Origin: Cruorifilaria tuberocauda
Lineage: Eukaryota; Nematoda; Chromadorea; Rhabditida; Onchocercidae
Direction of reading: 5' to 3'
Length of the DNA: 64,000 nt
Assembly (NCBI GenBank): GCA_013365365.1
Contig: JABVXU010000007.1
Location: forward strand, 248,001 to 312,000
The first letter of the stretch is position 1; each line of letters starts with the position of its first letter. The position numbers and the translations under genes were made by a program. The notes beneath the pieces are model-generated. The model saw only the letters and a list, made by a program, of their open reading frames with translations, did not search any database and was not told the origin of the DNA. Shown here piece after piece: positions 1-13,600 of this stretch.

Positions 1-121
1 GTAGAATAGGTATGTATTTATAAAATCCTTTTATTTTTTTAGTCACAGTGGTTTCGGGTTAATCATATAATTTATGTCTGCAACTAGTTTTATATCGATT
101 CCCTACTCGTTACTATCACAG

Positions 122-1603
122 GTATTGCGATTGGAAGGCGAATATGAACTTGAGCCTATGCTTTTCACAATTCAAACGGCCATTGATGAAAATCGCAGCT
201 ATTTAGATGCTATAAGGAATGAAAGGTATAATCCATCCATTGGTAATTAATTTTTTGATAAATCCCTAAATCGAAGCCTATTGCTGTTCATTATTTTAGG
301 CATCAGCGTGAAGTGAACAATCGCATTTTGCGTGAACAAGAATCGGATTATCAGCGAAGTTTGGCAGCCGATCGAGCACGCTTAAATGAGAGGAGGCGAG
401 CTGAGAGCGAGCGAAAAATAGCTGAAATAAAGGAAGCAGAAGAAAAGAAGAAAAAACAAGAAAAGAAAGAAGTGATTTTACTTTATTTCCAATATTTTAT
501 TAGTTGTGAGCTCTTCATATCGATGATGATTTTTATATAATGGTGTATAATATTGAGTTCACTTCAATGCTAGATCATAGATAAGAAGAATGACTGAGAA
601 CAAACTGCTGTTGGCTCTTCGGATTGGTATTGATCCATAACCGATCATAAATTTCCTTGAAGGAATTAGTTATGAAGCAATGATTGCTGTTCTGTCAATA
701 TGGTAATTTGAAGAAATCTTGGGTTTCCGGAAAAACTTTTGTTTGAGTATGGTAGGTACAGAAATAAAAGTATCATCAGAAGAAATTTTAATATTGCTTA
801 TTAGTTTTTCGGTTCGGCTTAGAAGAATTGACTGCTTAATAGCATCAGTCTTGACTTTAGCCATAATTTTGTCATAAAATTATTCATAAACTTCATATTT
901 TGCTAGCATTCAGAAATTAAATGCTATAAGACTGAAATTGGCAGACGAATTACCACCAGAGTCACAAGCATCTGACTGTATTCGAGTAAGTGTGCGATTT
1001 CCCAATGGCGAACGTTTTGAAAGGCGGTTCGATGTTACAAATAGTCTGGAGGCTAGTCTTTTTTCATTTTCCTTTTTGCATCTAAATTCGCAACAATTTC
1101 AGTGCTGTCGAGAGATTTGGCTGGTTGAATGATACTTCATAATTAAATTCTGATAATTAAATTGATTTTCTATTTAGTAATGGCCATTTCTAAAAATCTA
1201 CACAATTTCGATTGGGTCAACTGTTTTGCCTTCTTTTGATATATAACAAGCAAATTATGGTTTCTTCATTTTCCTGGTTTACTAAATTCGTATTTTTCTA
1301 ATGAGGGCTGGTATTCATTTACTCTTTAGTTACTGGAGCACTTCTTTTAATGCCTTTATGTTAATAAATTTTATTGTTTTGCAATATATTTATTTGTAGT
1401 TGTTGTTTAACGCAACTTTGGCTCACAAGAATTGCCCACCGAATCTTACGCTGTTATCGAGTTATCCGAGAAAGCAACTCAATTGTGCACCCGAATGGTA
1501 TCGTGAATTTGGAATAGTGTTAGATCCAGCTAATATTCCAACGTTTCGAGATTGTGGTTTTGAAAAGTCAGTGGTTGTTTTAGTGCAAGATAATGACGCA
1601 TAG
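122..1603 (+). CDS. FAF2/UBXD8-like UBX-domain protein, 3' part (partial at 5')
   Basis: Exons read as 122-225, 300-471, 914-1051 and 1400-1603 (TAG at 1601-1603), giving 205 C-terminal residues with matching phases. In order they show: the end of a UAS (thioredoxin-like) domain with motif LRLEG; a charged linker helix with LAADRARLNERRR followed by a Glu/Lys-rich coil; and a C-terminal UBX domain (PNGERFERRF, then SYPRKQL, ending VLVQDNDA). Order and ending fit FAF2/UBXD8 better than FAF1. In that family the protein sits on ER and lipid droplets and recruits p97/Cdc48 for ER-associated degradation; the membrane hairpin and UBA domain would lie upstream, outside the window. The p97-binding FPR turn reads YPR here. 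The third intron needs a GC donor (GAG|GCTAGT at 1051/1052). Family assignment is firm; FAF2 versus FAF1 is an inference from the C-terminus and linker. Confidence 0.85.
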
Positions 1604-3091
1604 GCATTGGCATTCATTGAAATTTTATTCACCTCAATTTTTTTGGTTTAAATAATGGTTTATCTATTATTTAAATTACCTAAGATCTTTCGGTTTTTAA
1701 AATGAGTGTGTGATTATGTAAGATTCAACTTGCAGATGATGATTCTGTGAAATAATTTGTTTCATTTAGTGCTGTTTTTTGATTTATTGGGTTTTGAAAT
1801 ACAAAATATTTCTTGATTGAATTGATTTTAATAATATTTTTTTAATATTAACCGGTGTTAAATATAGCCTAGGATTGTTTCAAATATGTCCCTGATCTGA
1901 CGAACTTTAATTGTATCGATAAAGCTTCTTGTATCTTTCAAATCTGTAATTTGTAATATGCGATTGTTTTTTCTCTGAAATGAATTTCAATGAATCTAAC
2001 TCAAAATTTTGCTGATTACTGGTTGAAATGAGTAATTATTTCTGGGATTCTACTAAAGTCGATTTATTATTTTCCTTGAGCTATTATTTTTGGACCTTAT
2101 CATTGTTATGTGGTTCTGTTATTTCATTAAAAATTTTCCTTGTTTTGACTTGTAACAAATTTCTTTGTCAAAATAAATTCTGGTTTTTTTACCCGACATT
2201 TTATAAAGAACTGGTTTTCCCTTCTTCATCTTTACGGAAAAAAAATTTCGTTTTATTGCCACGAGAAGGAAGAACTGTGATTTTTTTGTTTGACTAGAAA
2301 ATCAGGTAATCACGACAAATCTCAGTTGTCGGAATTACCGTAATGACCATTAATCCCTTCCTCTATATTTCACAAACACTGCCGAAGTGCACATTTATAC
2401 ACATGTAAATCAACCAACAAAAACTTTACTTATCAGGAAAATATACAGTTGATGAGGAGCGCTATGTGAAAGCGAACTAACTATACGAACGAGTTAGCAG
2501 GCATGTATAAATCATAATATAATGAAAGATGATGGAATGTGAACTTAGAAGTACGTTTAAAATTGTGATTTCCTATTCTATAAAAAACCTTATTTCTTAG
2601 TTACGATGGTATCATTTACCTAACATTAAATTGCACGAATTACTTTCAGATTTTGGCGGTCGTTAATGGTTGTTTGCAGAAAACAACTTCAGAGTTGGAA
2701 AGTGTAAGGTAAGCTTCGAAAAATGCTTTTGTAATAACCAGTACTGGATAAATGGAATATTTTCGGATTTATTTATGATTTTTTAGGATTTGTAGCAAGG
2801 ATGAGTAGAAAGCTTTGTCGATGAGATGCCTTTTTGATTATCAATTGAAGTTGTTTTAACTTCATATGAGTATTTAAATACTTGAGTAATGAATATTTGA
2901 ATATCTTATTTAAAAAATTTGATTAAATCTTCTCCGTTTAAAGATTTTTTGTTCTGTTATATCAGATAGCTTGAAAGATGAAAAAAAAAATAAGTGCGCT
3001 AATATGTATATATGTATATCATAACAAAATAAATGAAAATTAAAAAGGAATCAAAAGGAGAGATACAATTTCATATACAAAAATATACAAA
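1604..3091. other. Intergenic region between convergent genes
   Basis: About 1.5 kb of AT-rich DNA between the FAF2-like stop and the receptor stop, so it should hold both 3' UTRs. I found no canonical AATAAA close to either stop. One short segment at 2680-2709 looks like a mini-exon (TTTGCAG before it, AAG|GTAAGC after it), but nothing links it to a frame. A 270-bp open frame at 2028-2297 is T-rich and has no recognisable protein feature. Confidence 0.6.
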
Positions 3092-6000
3092 TTACGTTAA
3101 AAGTTCTGGCAATTTATTAGCTAATAATTCCACGGTTAGCGGTTTTAAATCCATATCCATTAAGCTTTCCACATAAGAATTTGTCGCCTCATATATGGAC
3201 CAGAGAACTGATAACGCATGGCCGAAACGTACCGGGCCATGTTTGTCATGTCTATAACGTAGTATTTAAGTTTTAATTAAACTGAAATTGAGCTGAAAAT
3301 TTTCCTTGCAAAAAATTCAAACAAAAAATGGAAAAAAAATACTTCGACATCATATAGTTAAATAAGGTATCCAGAATTAATTGTCGTTGACATGACAGCT
3401 GCCTATAACTGTTTGGTGATAAACCAGAACATTCTGAAAAATATTTTTTCGGATTAATTTGAATAAAAATTTTTGAAATAGAATAGTTGATTCAAGATTT
3501 TTTCTAATGATTGCAAATTAAAATAAGAGCAATAATAAAAATCACTGTAACAGAAATAATTTAAAAATTAAATTCTCAATCAAATATCATTAGCTTATAT
3601 GATTTTCAATGATATTTGAAAAAATTTATACAGAGAAGTGAAAAATAAAATAGAAAATTACAAATGCGATATTTGAAATCAAACTTTGATAATCTTAAAA
3701 CTTAAATTAAATTCAAGACATTATTATTCATACTAAAACTTACCGGAATGCATAAAAGCAATCGCTTTGAGCAATAAAAATTCCTTTTTATCTAATTTTG
3801 CTCTGCTAAAACTTTCTATTATCATCGACATTCCAATATTTTCCTCCATTGACCTAATTAATTAATTAATAACAATTAACGAAAAACAATTAACAAATAA
3901 ACAAATAACAAAAGAACAATGACTTATATAGTTCCTCTAATCAATTTTTGATTTCTAATAAAATTATGATAAAGAAGAATCTTTTTTTGATAATAGGAAA
4001 TCTTACTGCTTTTCTCGTTGATTTCGATGATTCAGGACGGATGCGCTTTTTGAAATTGATCTTTTGTAAGCAGTTTCCAGTAAAATCAATACAAATACAA
4101 CATCACGTAATAGCAATAACTGTAATTAAAAAAAGTAATAATATTGTTAAGAATAAGAATTAAATTAAGAATTTTGTCATTCTATAAATTTAAATTAAAT
4201 AAATGGAACCTTATCCTGAACTGGCATCCATTGAAAAGATTCAAACGTTTTTGCATATTCTACGGTAATCTCAAGTTTTTGATTCAATACCGCTCCTGGA
4301 CCATCATTGTATTGTTTCTGTTGCTAAATGATAATACAAATGATAAACGATAAGTGATAATACAGTTGTTTCAAAGAAAGCGATTGAATGAATTTCATAA
4401 TTGAAAAGCAAAAATAATTGAAAGGAATTTTTTTTGGGGCAAAGATTCGTTAATTAATTGAATTGATTGAAAAATTCATTAAATTATGGATTATTAGAGA
4501 TCTTTCAAAATTTTTGCTAAGATTAAGAATTATACTTGAAAAAATTTCAATTTAAAATATTCATAATATTTGTATTAATCTAACTTGGAAATACTTCAGT
4601 GTTTACTTTATCATCAATATTGTTAATTGGAAATGTAGCTGATACAATTGATGGTCGTGTTAATAAATCAAGGATCGAAATGGAAGTGTCACATTTTTCC
4701 GGATCTAATACCTCATTGATAATTTCTTGTGCATGAAGAAGATGTGAAATTAGCTGTAAAAAGAAAAGTTTCAAGTTATTATATATTAATTGATCTTAAA
4801 AGTAAATATTTGAAAAATGAATATTTAACAAGTAAATTAAAATTATCTATTATTGCTTAAAAAGTTAATTTTTCAATCAAATTCAAAAGCAGCTAACTAA
4901 CTCACTCGTTCATGCTTTTCGGTAATAGGACAATGCTTTTGAATAGTATCACGAATGCTAGAGGTAAAATTAGTGGTCGATGATTGTGATATATTTATTG
5001 TTGAACATTTGATTCTGTAAATAATAGAAGAAATTTTGTCATTAATTAAATGTTTAAAAATTAAATGAATATTTAGGAATCAAGTAATTTTACCTTTATC
5101 AACTTCCTTTTTTGCTACCTTCTCTTATTCATTTTTTTCTTGTTATTTCTTATCATTCATCTATTCCTTCATCATCATTTTATCAATCCTTCCATTCTAG
5201 TTTAATCAAAAACCTTAGATATAAGTCAGTCTGCCTGTACCATATGCAGTAATTCAGTTCCACCGAATTAATTTTTTTTTGGAATAATGAGATATTTCTA
5301 TTTTAATGAAATAGATATAAAATATATTTTAGATAATAAGGCTTTCATAATTACGTTATTTTGAGAAAGTTCAAAAAAAAAATAAAATATTTACCTAGAG
5401 TTTTCATCCGTAGTTGATAGGTTATCAGATTTTGGGAAATCAAGAAGTGCGGAAATGGTATAAGCTCGTTTAGACGCTGATTCACTGTCCGGACTTGTTG
5501 ATGAACGTTTTCGATGAACGTTTCCGGAACCTAACGTTTGTGGAAGTAAACAATAGAATTCTTTCTCCATACTACTTGAAGTAGAAAGTTGTTGTTGTTG
5601 TTGTTGAGGTATGTCGGATTCATAGGAAGCATAAGATGAGGTAGATGAAGCTGAAGCTTCTTGTACTGATGATAAACGTCCAGTACGATTGCATTGAATA
5701 GCTAAATTAAAAATATTCTTAATAAAAAATTCCAATATTGATTATCAACACTTAAAATAGTAATTTAAAATATTTAAAACTATTATAAATATAATAAAAA
5801 TTATTAAAAGTATATCAAAAAGTGAAGAATTAAAAAGGAAAAAAACCTTTTGGATTCATCCCAACAGCAACACATTTATCAAATCTGCAAGCTCGACATG
5901 CACATCTCATATCTAAATTTGCAACAATAAATTTGATTAAACTTGAAATTTCAAATAATTCGAGGTCTAATTGAACTTGAAATTCGAAATAATTCAAAAT

Positions 6001-7609
6001 CGAAATAAAATTGGAATTTGAAAAGCTTGCAGATGATTATGCCTGCTTATCTTTTGATTATTTCATTTCTCTTCTCTTCAAAATTTTCAAATTAGTTTGA
6101 AAAGAAAATTTTATTTCATTCCTTGAAAAAATGACTTTTTATGTTTCAAAAATTCTTCGAAATTTTGTCAAAAAAAATGAAAAATGGAATTGCAAGAAAA
6201 TTAATTGTAAATACAGTATGTCCTGAATACTCAACAAAATAGCAAGTTCAAAATACCGCTAAATATCAATTTTTGTTAATGCCAGATATTTGATCATTCA
6301 TTTTCATCAATCATTTTAAACATTTTTTGATCAGTTTTTGATAAAATTTCTACCTCCAGATAAAATTCCTTAGAAAAGAAGTAACTCCGGAATATGACTA
6401 AGTGATGGTTGCAATTTGCAATTTTAAATGATATGATTTCTAAAAAAAGAATGAATCAAAAGTTTGCAAAATGACTGATAAAAATGGTATTCAAAATATC
6501 CGCTTGATATTGATAATTGATAATCATAATTTAATGCACTTTTAACAGAATAGGAATTAATTTGCAAAAGGGAAAAAAACATTAAATGAATAAGTGTTCA
6601 CCTTTATCAAATGTACAGTTGCCGTTTTTATGGCATTTATAAATTCGATTCGAGACCAAAGTTCGCCGAAAAAATGTTTTACTGCAAAGTCAATCTAGTA
6701 AAATTGAATTTCAGTTAACTGGTATTTGTTAACTTATTCAAATGAAACGTGTTTATCATTCCGGAAAATATAGATATGAAAATATTATGGTCTAATTTTG
6801 AGTTACATTATTAATTAACAATTCACCTTATTAGTCTCAAATTCTTCTTGCTGTTTACATACTCATAGTTAATTATATTCTTCTAATAAGAATTTTTAAA
6901 TTGATTAAATTTATGATATCATGCAAGCAAATAAATTAATAGAGCTAAATTGAGCTGACTTAATTCACTTTATTAAATCAATAATTTCATTTAAATGATA
7001 TTATTATGATTCTTATTGAAGTTTAAAGAAAAATTATTAAGATTTTTGATTAATTTATTACACTATTAGGTAAAGGAAGTAATTGTATTTGCTAAGAGAA
7101 AAATTAAACCAAAGATAAATTCTGATAATTTTAATTTTAATTTAATGATTTCTTATGATCAGATAGATTTGATATTAATTAAGATTGAAATATTTTGTTA
7201 AAAATTACTAACCATCCATTGCAACTGGCAACTTCATAATGGAAACCAGTTGCTAAATCACCGCAAACCGCACAACGCTCAATCGTTTTGGTTATTTCTA
7301 AAATGATATTTCCATTGTCACTTTATCATTATCATGTCAAAAATAATATTAAAATATCATATCAACTGTGTTTCCATTTGCAATTTTTTCGCTTAGTCCA
7401 CTTTCTTTTCTTCTTGGAATTTATTATTTTCTGCTACTGATAAAATGATATTTTTATCAACAAGCTTATGAAATAAGCATTCGATTGCTAAATTTATTCG
7501 TTCATTTTTATTTCTTACCGTTACTATTGAAAAATAATTTAAATTTATATAGAAAAAACGGAAAAAAATAGTCGTCGAGTTGTGTGATATGATATGATGG
7601 AATATCCAT
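3092..7609 (-). CDS. Nuclear hormone receptor, HNF4-type supplementary NHR family
   Basis: Twelve minus-strand exons join in phase: 7609-7519, 7297-7213, 6681-6602, 5912-5847, 5701-5395, 5014-4906, 4753-4607, 4323-4210, 4119-4007, 3853-3744, 3433-3343, 3251-3092 (TAA), together 1473 nt or 490 aa. Residues ~39-107 are a C4 DNA-binding domain with both zinc modules complete: CAVC...CNGCKTFFRR, then C-X5-C-X9-C-X2-C ending CRFDKCVAVGMNP. The P-box CNGCK is typical of nematode supplementary receptors and differs from the CEGCK of most others. Residues ~108-245 are a Ser/Gln-rich hinge (Q6 run). Residues ~246-490 are a ligand-binding domain with the VEYAKTFE helix, LLETAYKRS, FLLLKAIAF and HGPVRFGHAL, and a C-terminal helix (VELLANKLPELL) in AF-2 position. 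It should act in the nucleus as a ligand- or cofactor-regulated transcription factor. I cannot name the exact C. elegans ortholog. The first exon is less certain than the rest. Confidence 0.93.
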
Positions 7610-10600
7610 GACTACAGCAGTTCCCGAATTCCTTGCGACTGCTATATATCATTCTTCTCTCATCAATGAGCGTATTATTTTCTTCATATCCATTTTGTAA
7701 GTAAATTAAGAAGAATAAATTGGAATATATATTTCAAAGTTAAAAAGAGAGAGGGAGAAAGAGGGAGAGAACTGACAAGTGCACTGAGAGAGAGGTCAAT
7801 GAATAAATGGACGTTATATGATCATATCTCTTTTATAGTATTATTAAATGATATATCACTGATGTGTATTATACACGTGCGACGTGCAAGTCTGTATGCG
7901 TGTTTGCACAATAAATGCATACGATATGCGTACGTGTATGTCTATATGTGTGTTTGCACGATAAATACATTGTATTCGAAAGTGGTTCGAAAAACCTATT
8001 AACTACAGCCTCCATGAGTATCTTCTCTACGAGTGAATGCCTCTTTGCAACCTTTGTTATTTGATTAGATTTTGTTACTATTTATAAGAAGCTAAAACTA
8101 TAATTATTTAGCTGATAGCATTATGTTATATACTTCAACAAACACTTCTACCCTTTCTGATATAGAAAATTGCCCATTTTCTGATATGAAGGCATGCAAT
8201 GTGTATTTGTACGAATATACATGCACGTACTTATGCAAGCATGCGTACTATGTGCGTACGTGTATGTCTGTATGTGTACGTGTATATATGTATGTTGATG
8301 TCTGCATATGTATGCAATACATTATTAACAGCAAATTGCAGAAATAGTGGAAATGACGGAAAGATGGTTGAGAAATACGAGAGTACTATTATTTCTTGCT
8401 ATAGAGCTTATCATAGTGCTATCAGTAATAAATGAAATATTTTATAAAAAGAATTTCTAAAACATAAATAGCAGAGAAGAGGAAAAGCACGAATGAAGAT
8501 ATTTTGAAATGAATGATGCATAAAACTTCCGTTCATTTGACAATCATTTCTCCCTCTCCCTCTCTCTCTCTCTCACTCTTTCACTCTCTTTAGATATTGT
8601 ATGATTTATGAAAAAGTTCGTGAGATGAATGTTTACTCAGACTTACCACATAAAATAATGATTCATATCCTAATCAATGTAATAAAATTGAAAAATTGAA
8701 CAAGTAAAATAGAGAAGAGAAATATGAATAATATTCGAGAAATACTAATTATGTGATAATTAATAATCATTGATATTTGAAAACAAAAGGAAACTAATAA
8801 ATAAAGATATCAAAAAAAATTACTCCAATCTTTTTCAGTCAACCTTTGCTTACTACCAATTTGAAAATCAACTTGACGTAACTGTTTATCGATAAATAAA
8901 CAAACGATCAAAAATGATAATTAAGAAAAATTGAAAAATATTTATCACCTCAACTAATACTTCTATGAATTGTTTTCATTGAAATATAGTAGCAATGAAT
9001 GATTGTCTAATCAATTTAGAAAATGATAGATACAAAAGAAACAGAAAATTTATTGATACTTTTACAAAATTATTTCAAAATTTGCAATATTTACATTGTG
9101 ATTGTACTTTTGTAAATTACTTTTGACAGCTATACTTAAACTTATTTCACTCATTTGCACACTTCAAACGAAAAAAGAAAAAAGTAAGCAGTTGGAATGA
9201 TTGGATTTTGAAATATTCACGATAAGCATTCAATCATACTGCTAGCAAAGAAAAAAATCTTGTTTTTTTTCTTCTCTACATTTCACCTATTATCTTAGTG
9301 TTGTTAGTAACAACTGATAAGTATCTCGGAGAAGTGATATTGAAATTTGCTTGAATAAACTTACATACATATCTATCATCTGTTATAATTCTCTTTTCCA
9401 GTAAACGGCTTTTTTCATGTATCACAAAATCATTAATAAAAGCTGTTTGAATTCTTTTTTCTGTCAAAGTTAAACTTATCGTATCAATTAATTAACATTC
9501 TGCTGTCTTATTTATTTATACGAAATTAGTAATAACTTATATCTACCGTAACTATGCAACCATCTTTGAAAAGGATTTTAAAAAAAGAATAAAAATGTTG
9601 AAAATTACATTATACACATTTCTTGCTAAACAAAATAAATCACTGAATCAAAATAAAAGCAACAGAAAAAACGAGAAAAAAGGCAGAAAAGTGAAAATAT
9701 TCTTTGCAGTACATTTGAAAAAAACGCGTAACATTTGTTTAAAATGATATGATGATAACTGATAGCTAAGAGGGAAAAAGATAAGATAATCATTGAAGGA
9801 TTGAAGGAAGAATGAAAAAAGGAAATCTAAAGCGAACAGCTTACTTCCGGTGAAAATTTTACATCTGAAGGACCAGTTCTTTCCATCCTTTTTTCCTCCC
9901 TTAGCTTATCAAAAATTTTTAACGAAATGATCTTTGATTTGTATTTTCGAATTTTTTTTCTTTTTTTTGGGATAGTTCATTTTTGAAAAGCAATTTGCTA
10001 AAAGCATTTTTGTTTGATTGTTATTTGCATGAGTTGTTTGCACTTTTTCTTGAACTATATAATGAATTCTTTCTTACTTTTTTTTAAATTTTGCTTTAAA
10101 AGAAATTTCATAAAATGAAATTTACTGAGAGCAGCTAAGAGTTCGAGAAATATATCTTGAGAATGGATAAGATTTATATAGCTAATAATAGCTATTTAGT
10201 TTATTTTATTAATGAAATTGAGAAATCAGACATTAAAAGTTAAAAATTGCAATTGTTTCTAAGAATTCTTTTGCTTTAATTTCCTTTATTTATCATTTTT
10301 GATTCCATTAATCTTATCAGCGTGATCAATTCAATTCAATTCAAATGACCTGATTATTATAATATTTTCACGATTATTGCGGCATTTATTATTACAATAA
10401 CATTATTATGATTATCATGTTTTTATCACTATTATATTATTATGATTGATATAATTTTTTTTGTGCATTTTATTTTCCATATTTCCTAACTTATTAAGAC
10501 TATTTCTAATTCTAATTCCATTTCTTAATTTTTCGCTTTAGAAATCATGATTGTTATGAGAGAAATTGTACTTGAAAACAAAAATAAAAGAACTATTAAT

Positions 10601-13600
10601 TTTGATTTGATTTCATCTGCTTTTTTCTTCATTTCTCAAATTGCAACAAATTTTCGAGAAAAACAGAGAAAAGATCAGGCGGAAAAAAGAAGTAATCAGT
10701 AAAGAAATCAAAAAGAAAGTTTTTTTTTTTAATTTGCATAACAACAAAGACATACTATTATTAGATACATTTATCGATGATTTATCATCCTTTTGAAATT
10801 GTTTGAATGCCATCTTTTAACAGTGAATAAATGCGGCATCCAGAATTGGCGCAATTGACACAATATGAATTTGAATTGTTAAATACACTGAAAATAATCA
10901 ATACTTATTAGCTACATATTAATTAACTAAAAAGAAATAAATGAATTAGCTAGAATAATCAACAAGCGCCAATGAACAAAGTTCATTTTATCAACAAGTT
11001 GCTAATTCATCTTTCCGAATCCATCTGATAAATAAACAATGACAGCAAATTTTTTTATCGATTAAGATTTCTGGGATGAAAGTTCAATGATCAGATATAT
11101 CATGCACAAAAGGTCACTTTAAGTATCATATGAAATTTATATGTGCTGTTACATTGAATAAAACTTTTCCACTCTATTGATGATTTCCGAATTTATTTGT
11201 TTCAGCAGTTTTTTTTCATCTTTGATCATACGCAGTAATTATCTGATTATTGAGACATCGGAAGATTGGAGATAGCTTAATAAGCGTGAAATGAAACAGG
11301 TAATGAGATAAGTAAAATTAACTTAACTTTTCCATGATATTATATTACTGTGAAGTTTGAGATAATAATAAAACTTGACTCAATTTCTTTTGGATATTTA
11401 AACGGAAACATCAAGGAAGAGCTTAATAGCATCCAGAGTAAGTAATAGTAAAATAAAAGAAAAAGAGGAAAGCGTAATTCGCCTCTTTTATGGCTTACTA
11501 AAATTCTCTTGCATCGAAATTTCATCATTCAATCAGGATAATAATAATTGACTATGGAGGAACGGTAGTATGGGAAGAGTAAAGTACACGTACAGTAAAA
11601 GCGGATAAACTGGTTTTCACACGGAATTCATCTAATTTCCGCAATTATAGGAACTGCAAATTAACTACATTTATGAATATGCCATCAAAAATATTATCAA
11701 TTCTGGGAATTTTCAAAAACATTTTACCTAATTACCTAAATGATAATTGTATTATTTTTTTTTTCAAGTACTTCTGAATAATTCAATATTGTTGTATTTG
11801 AAATGAGAAATTTTGTTGCAAAATTGCAAATTCATAAATTTTAAGTTTTTTTTCCAACTAATTTTTTTGTAATATATCAAGTATATAATTTCATTTATGA
11901 TTTAATCATTCCATTTTGAAAATTAGAAATAGGAAATAAAACAAAAAGAAAGTCTTTCATTCGTATATGTTAAATAATATCATTTATGATCAGGTAAAAT
12001 ATTATTCATATATTAGGTAGAATAAAGAACAATAATAAAATATGAAAATATGAAGCAAAAAATTGGAATACTTGATTAAGTTCAAAGAAATAATGCAAAT
12101 TTAACAGGGATTTCTGCAGGAATTTAATTTAAAAATGAAATTGCAATGAGTGATAAATACATTTGAACAATATTAAAATACACGATGAAATTTAAACAGT
12201 CTGAAATAATATCCCAATACTGAATTATTAATAGTTTAATCATAGGGTAGATTAAATGAACCAGTTTGAGAGATTGATCAATCGTTTAATGTAACATATA
12301 ATTTCAACAATCATTCAAATGCTTTAGATGGAGCAGGCAATTTAGTTTATGATGAAGTCGTATCATTGAAATTCCGGAATGAATTAATCCGGTAGATGGA
12401 ATCAATTGTTCGGAAACGGATTAAAAGAGAGAAATTGTAATTGTAAACAAAAACAAGCAATAAATTAGACTGATATTCAAATCATTCCTAATTTTATTCT
12501 AATCCTTCTAATCTTTGCTTTGCATATGGATGTACGTACGTGTATCGTTATGCGACTGTATGAGTGTGTTACACGTTGTGCTTACCTGACACATATTTAT
12601 ATCAAAGTTGATTTTTGCGTTAAAAAAGTGTACTAAAGAATTTGTTGCTACAAGGATGTTAAGTGCTAGTCTATCAGATGCTTGATATTTTTGACAACAA
12701 TCGTAAACTCTCCCATTTATCAAAATGTGAATAAATACATCATCACTAAATATTTCAAAATGATTAATCAGTGATCAGATCAGCAAATTTTCAAGATTTC
12801 AAGAATCTTATCGATAAAGATTGAAAGTTATAAGTTAAAAGTGTAAAATGAATGAAAAGAAGAAAAAACGAAACATTTTTTTCAATATAGAAAAATATAT
12901 GTAAAATTGAATCAAAATTCTTTTGGTTGATTAATTTAATTTTTTTCTCTTTTATCTTACTGCAAGAAATAATGCGAAAACCTTTAAATTCTTTTGTTTT
13001 TTTAAATCTTTTTTCATCATAGAATAATTTAACAGGAAAACGGAAAACAAAACGAAACAAAGCATGAAAAAGTGATAAGAAGTAAAAGTTTGAGAAAAAT
13101 ATATGAACTATTTAAAAGGAAAAAAAATACTTGAATGTTAATGATATATCGACTGATATCAATTAATATAAACAATTAACTGATGAATAAATGAGGTTGA
13201 TAATTAATAAACAATGAATATTTGTACATTATAGATAAAATGAAATTAAAATGAATTAAATTGGAAGATTGAATAATTTTTGGTAAAGACATACAATATT
13301 TCTTTCAATTTCATTAATCGCACTTCTAAAAATTGAAACGACCACTTGAATGTGATATTATACAAATCAAAAATTAATTGAAACCGTTGGTATCAGCATT
13401 ATTATAATATAAAAGTATATTATATGTGTTTTATTTGAATTTCACTTTTCATAACATATCGATCGATTGATAATTAATTTCAAATCAAAAATAATGGAAT
13501 AGTGCAGAAGTGGGTATATGATAGCTAGTTAGCTGATAAGATGTATTTAGTTAACAGTTAGCTATCAGGAATTACTTTGATATTCTTCCTATTTCAAATC

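Noticed and set aside
2028..2297. 89-codon open frame after the FAF2-like gene
   Set aside because: T-rich, Phe/Leu/Ser-heavy, no splice context or family features; expected by chance at this base composition.
4580..4600. Donor CCAA|GTTAG for the receptor exon ending near 4590
   Set aside because: It gives phase 1, which forces a stop in the next exon; the earlier AAA|GTAAAC at 4607 is in phase 0 and keeps the ligand-binding domain open.
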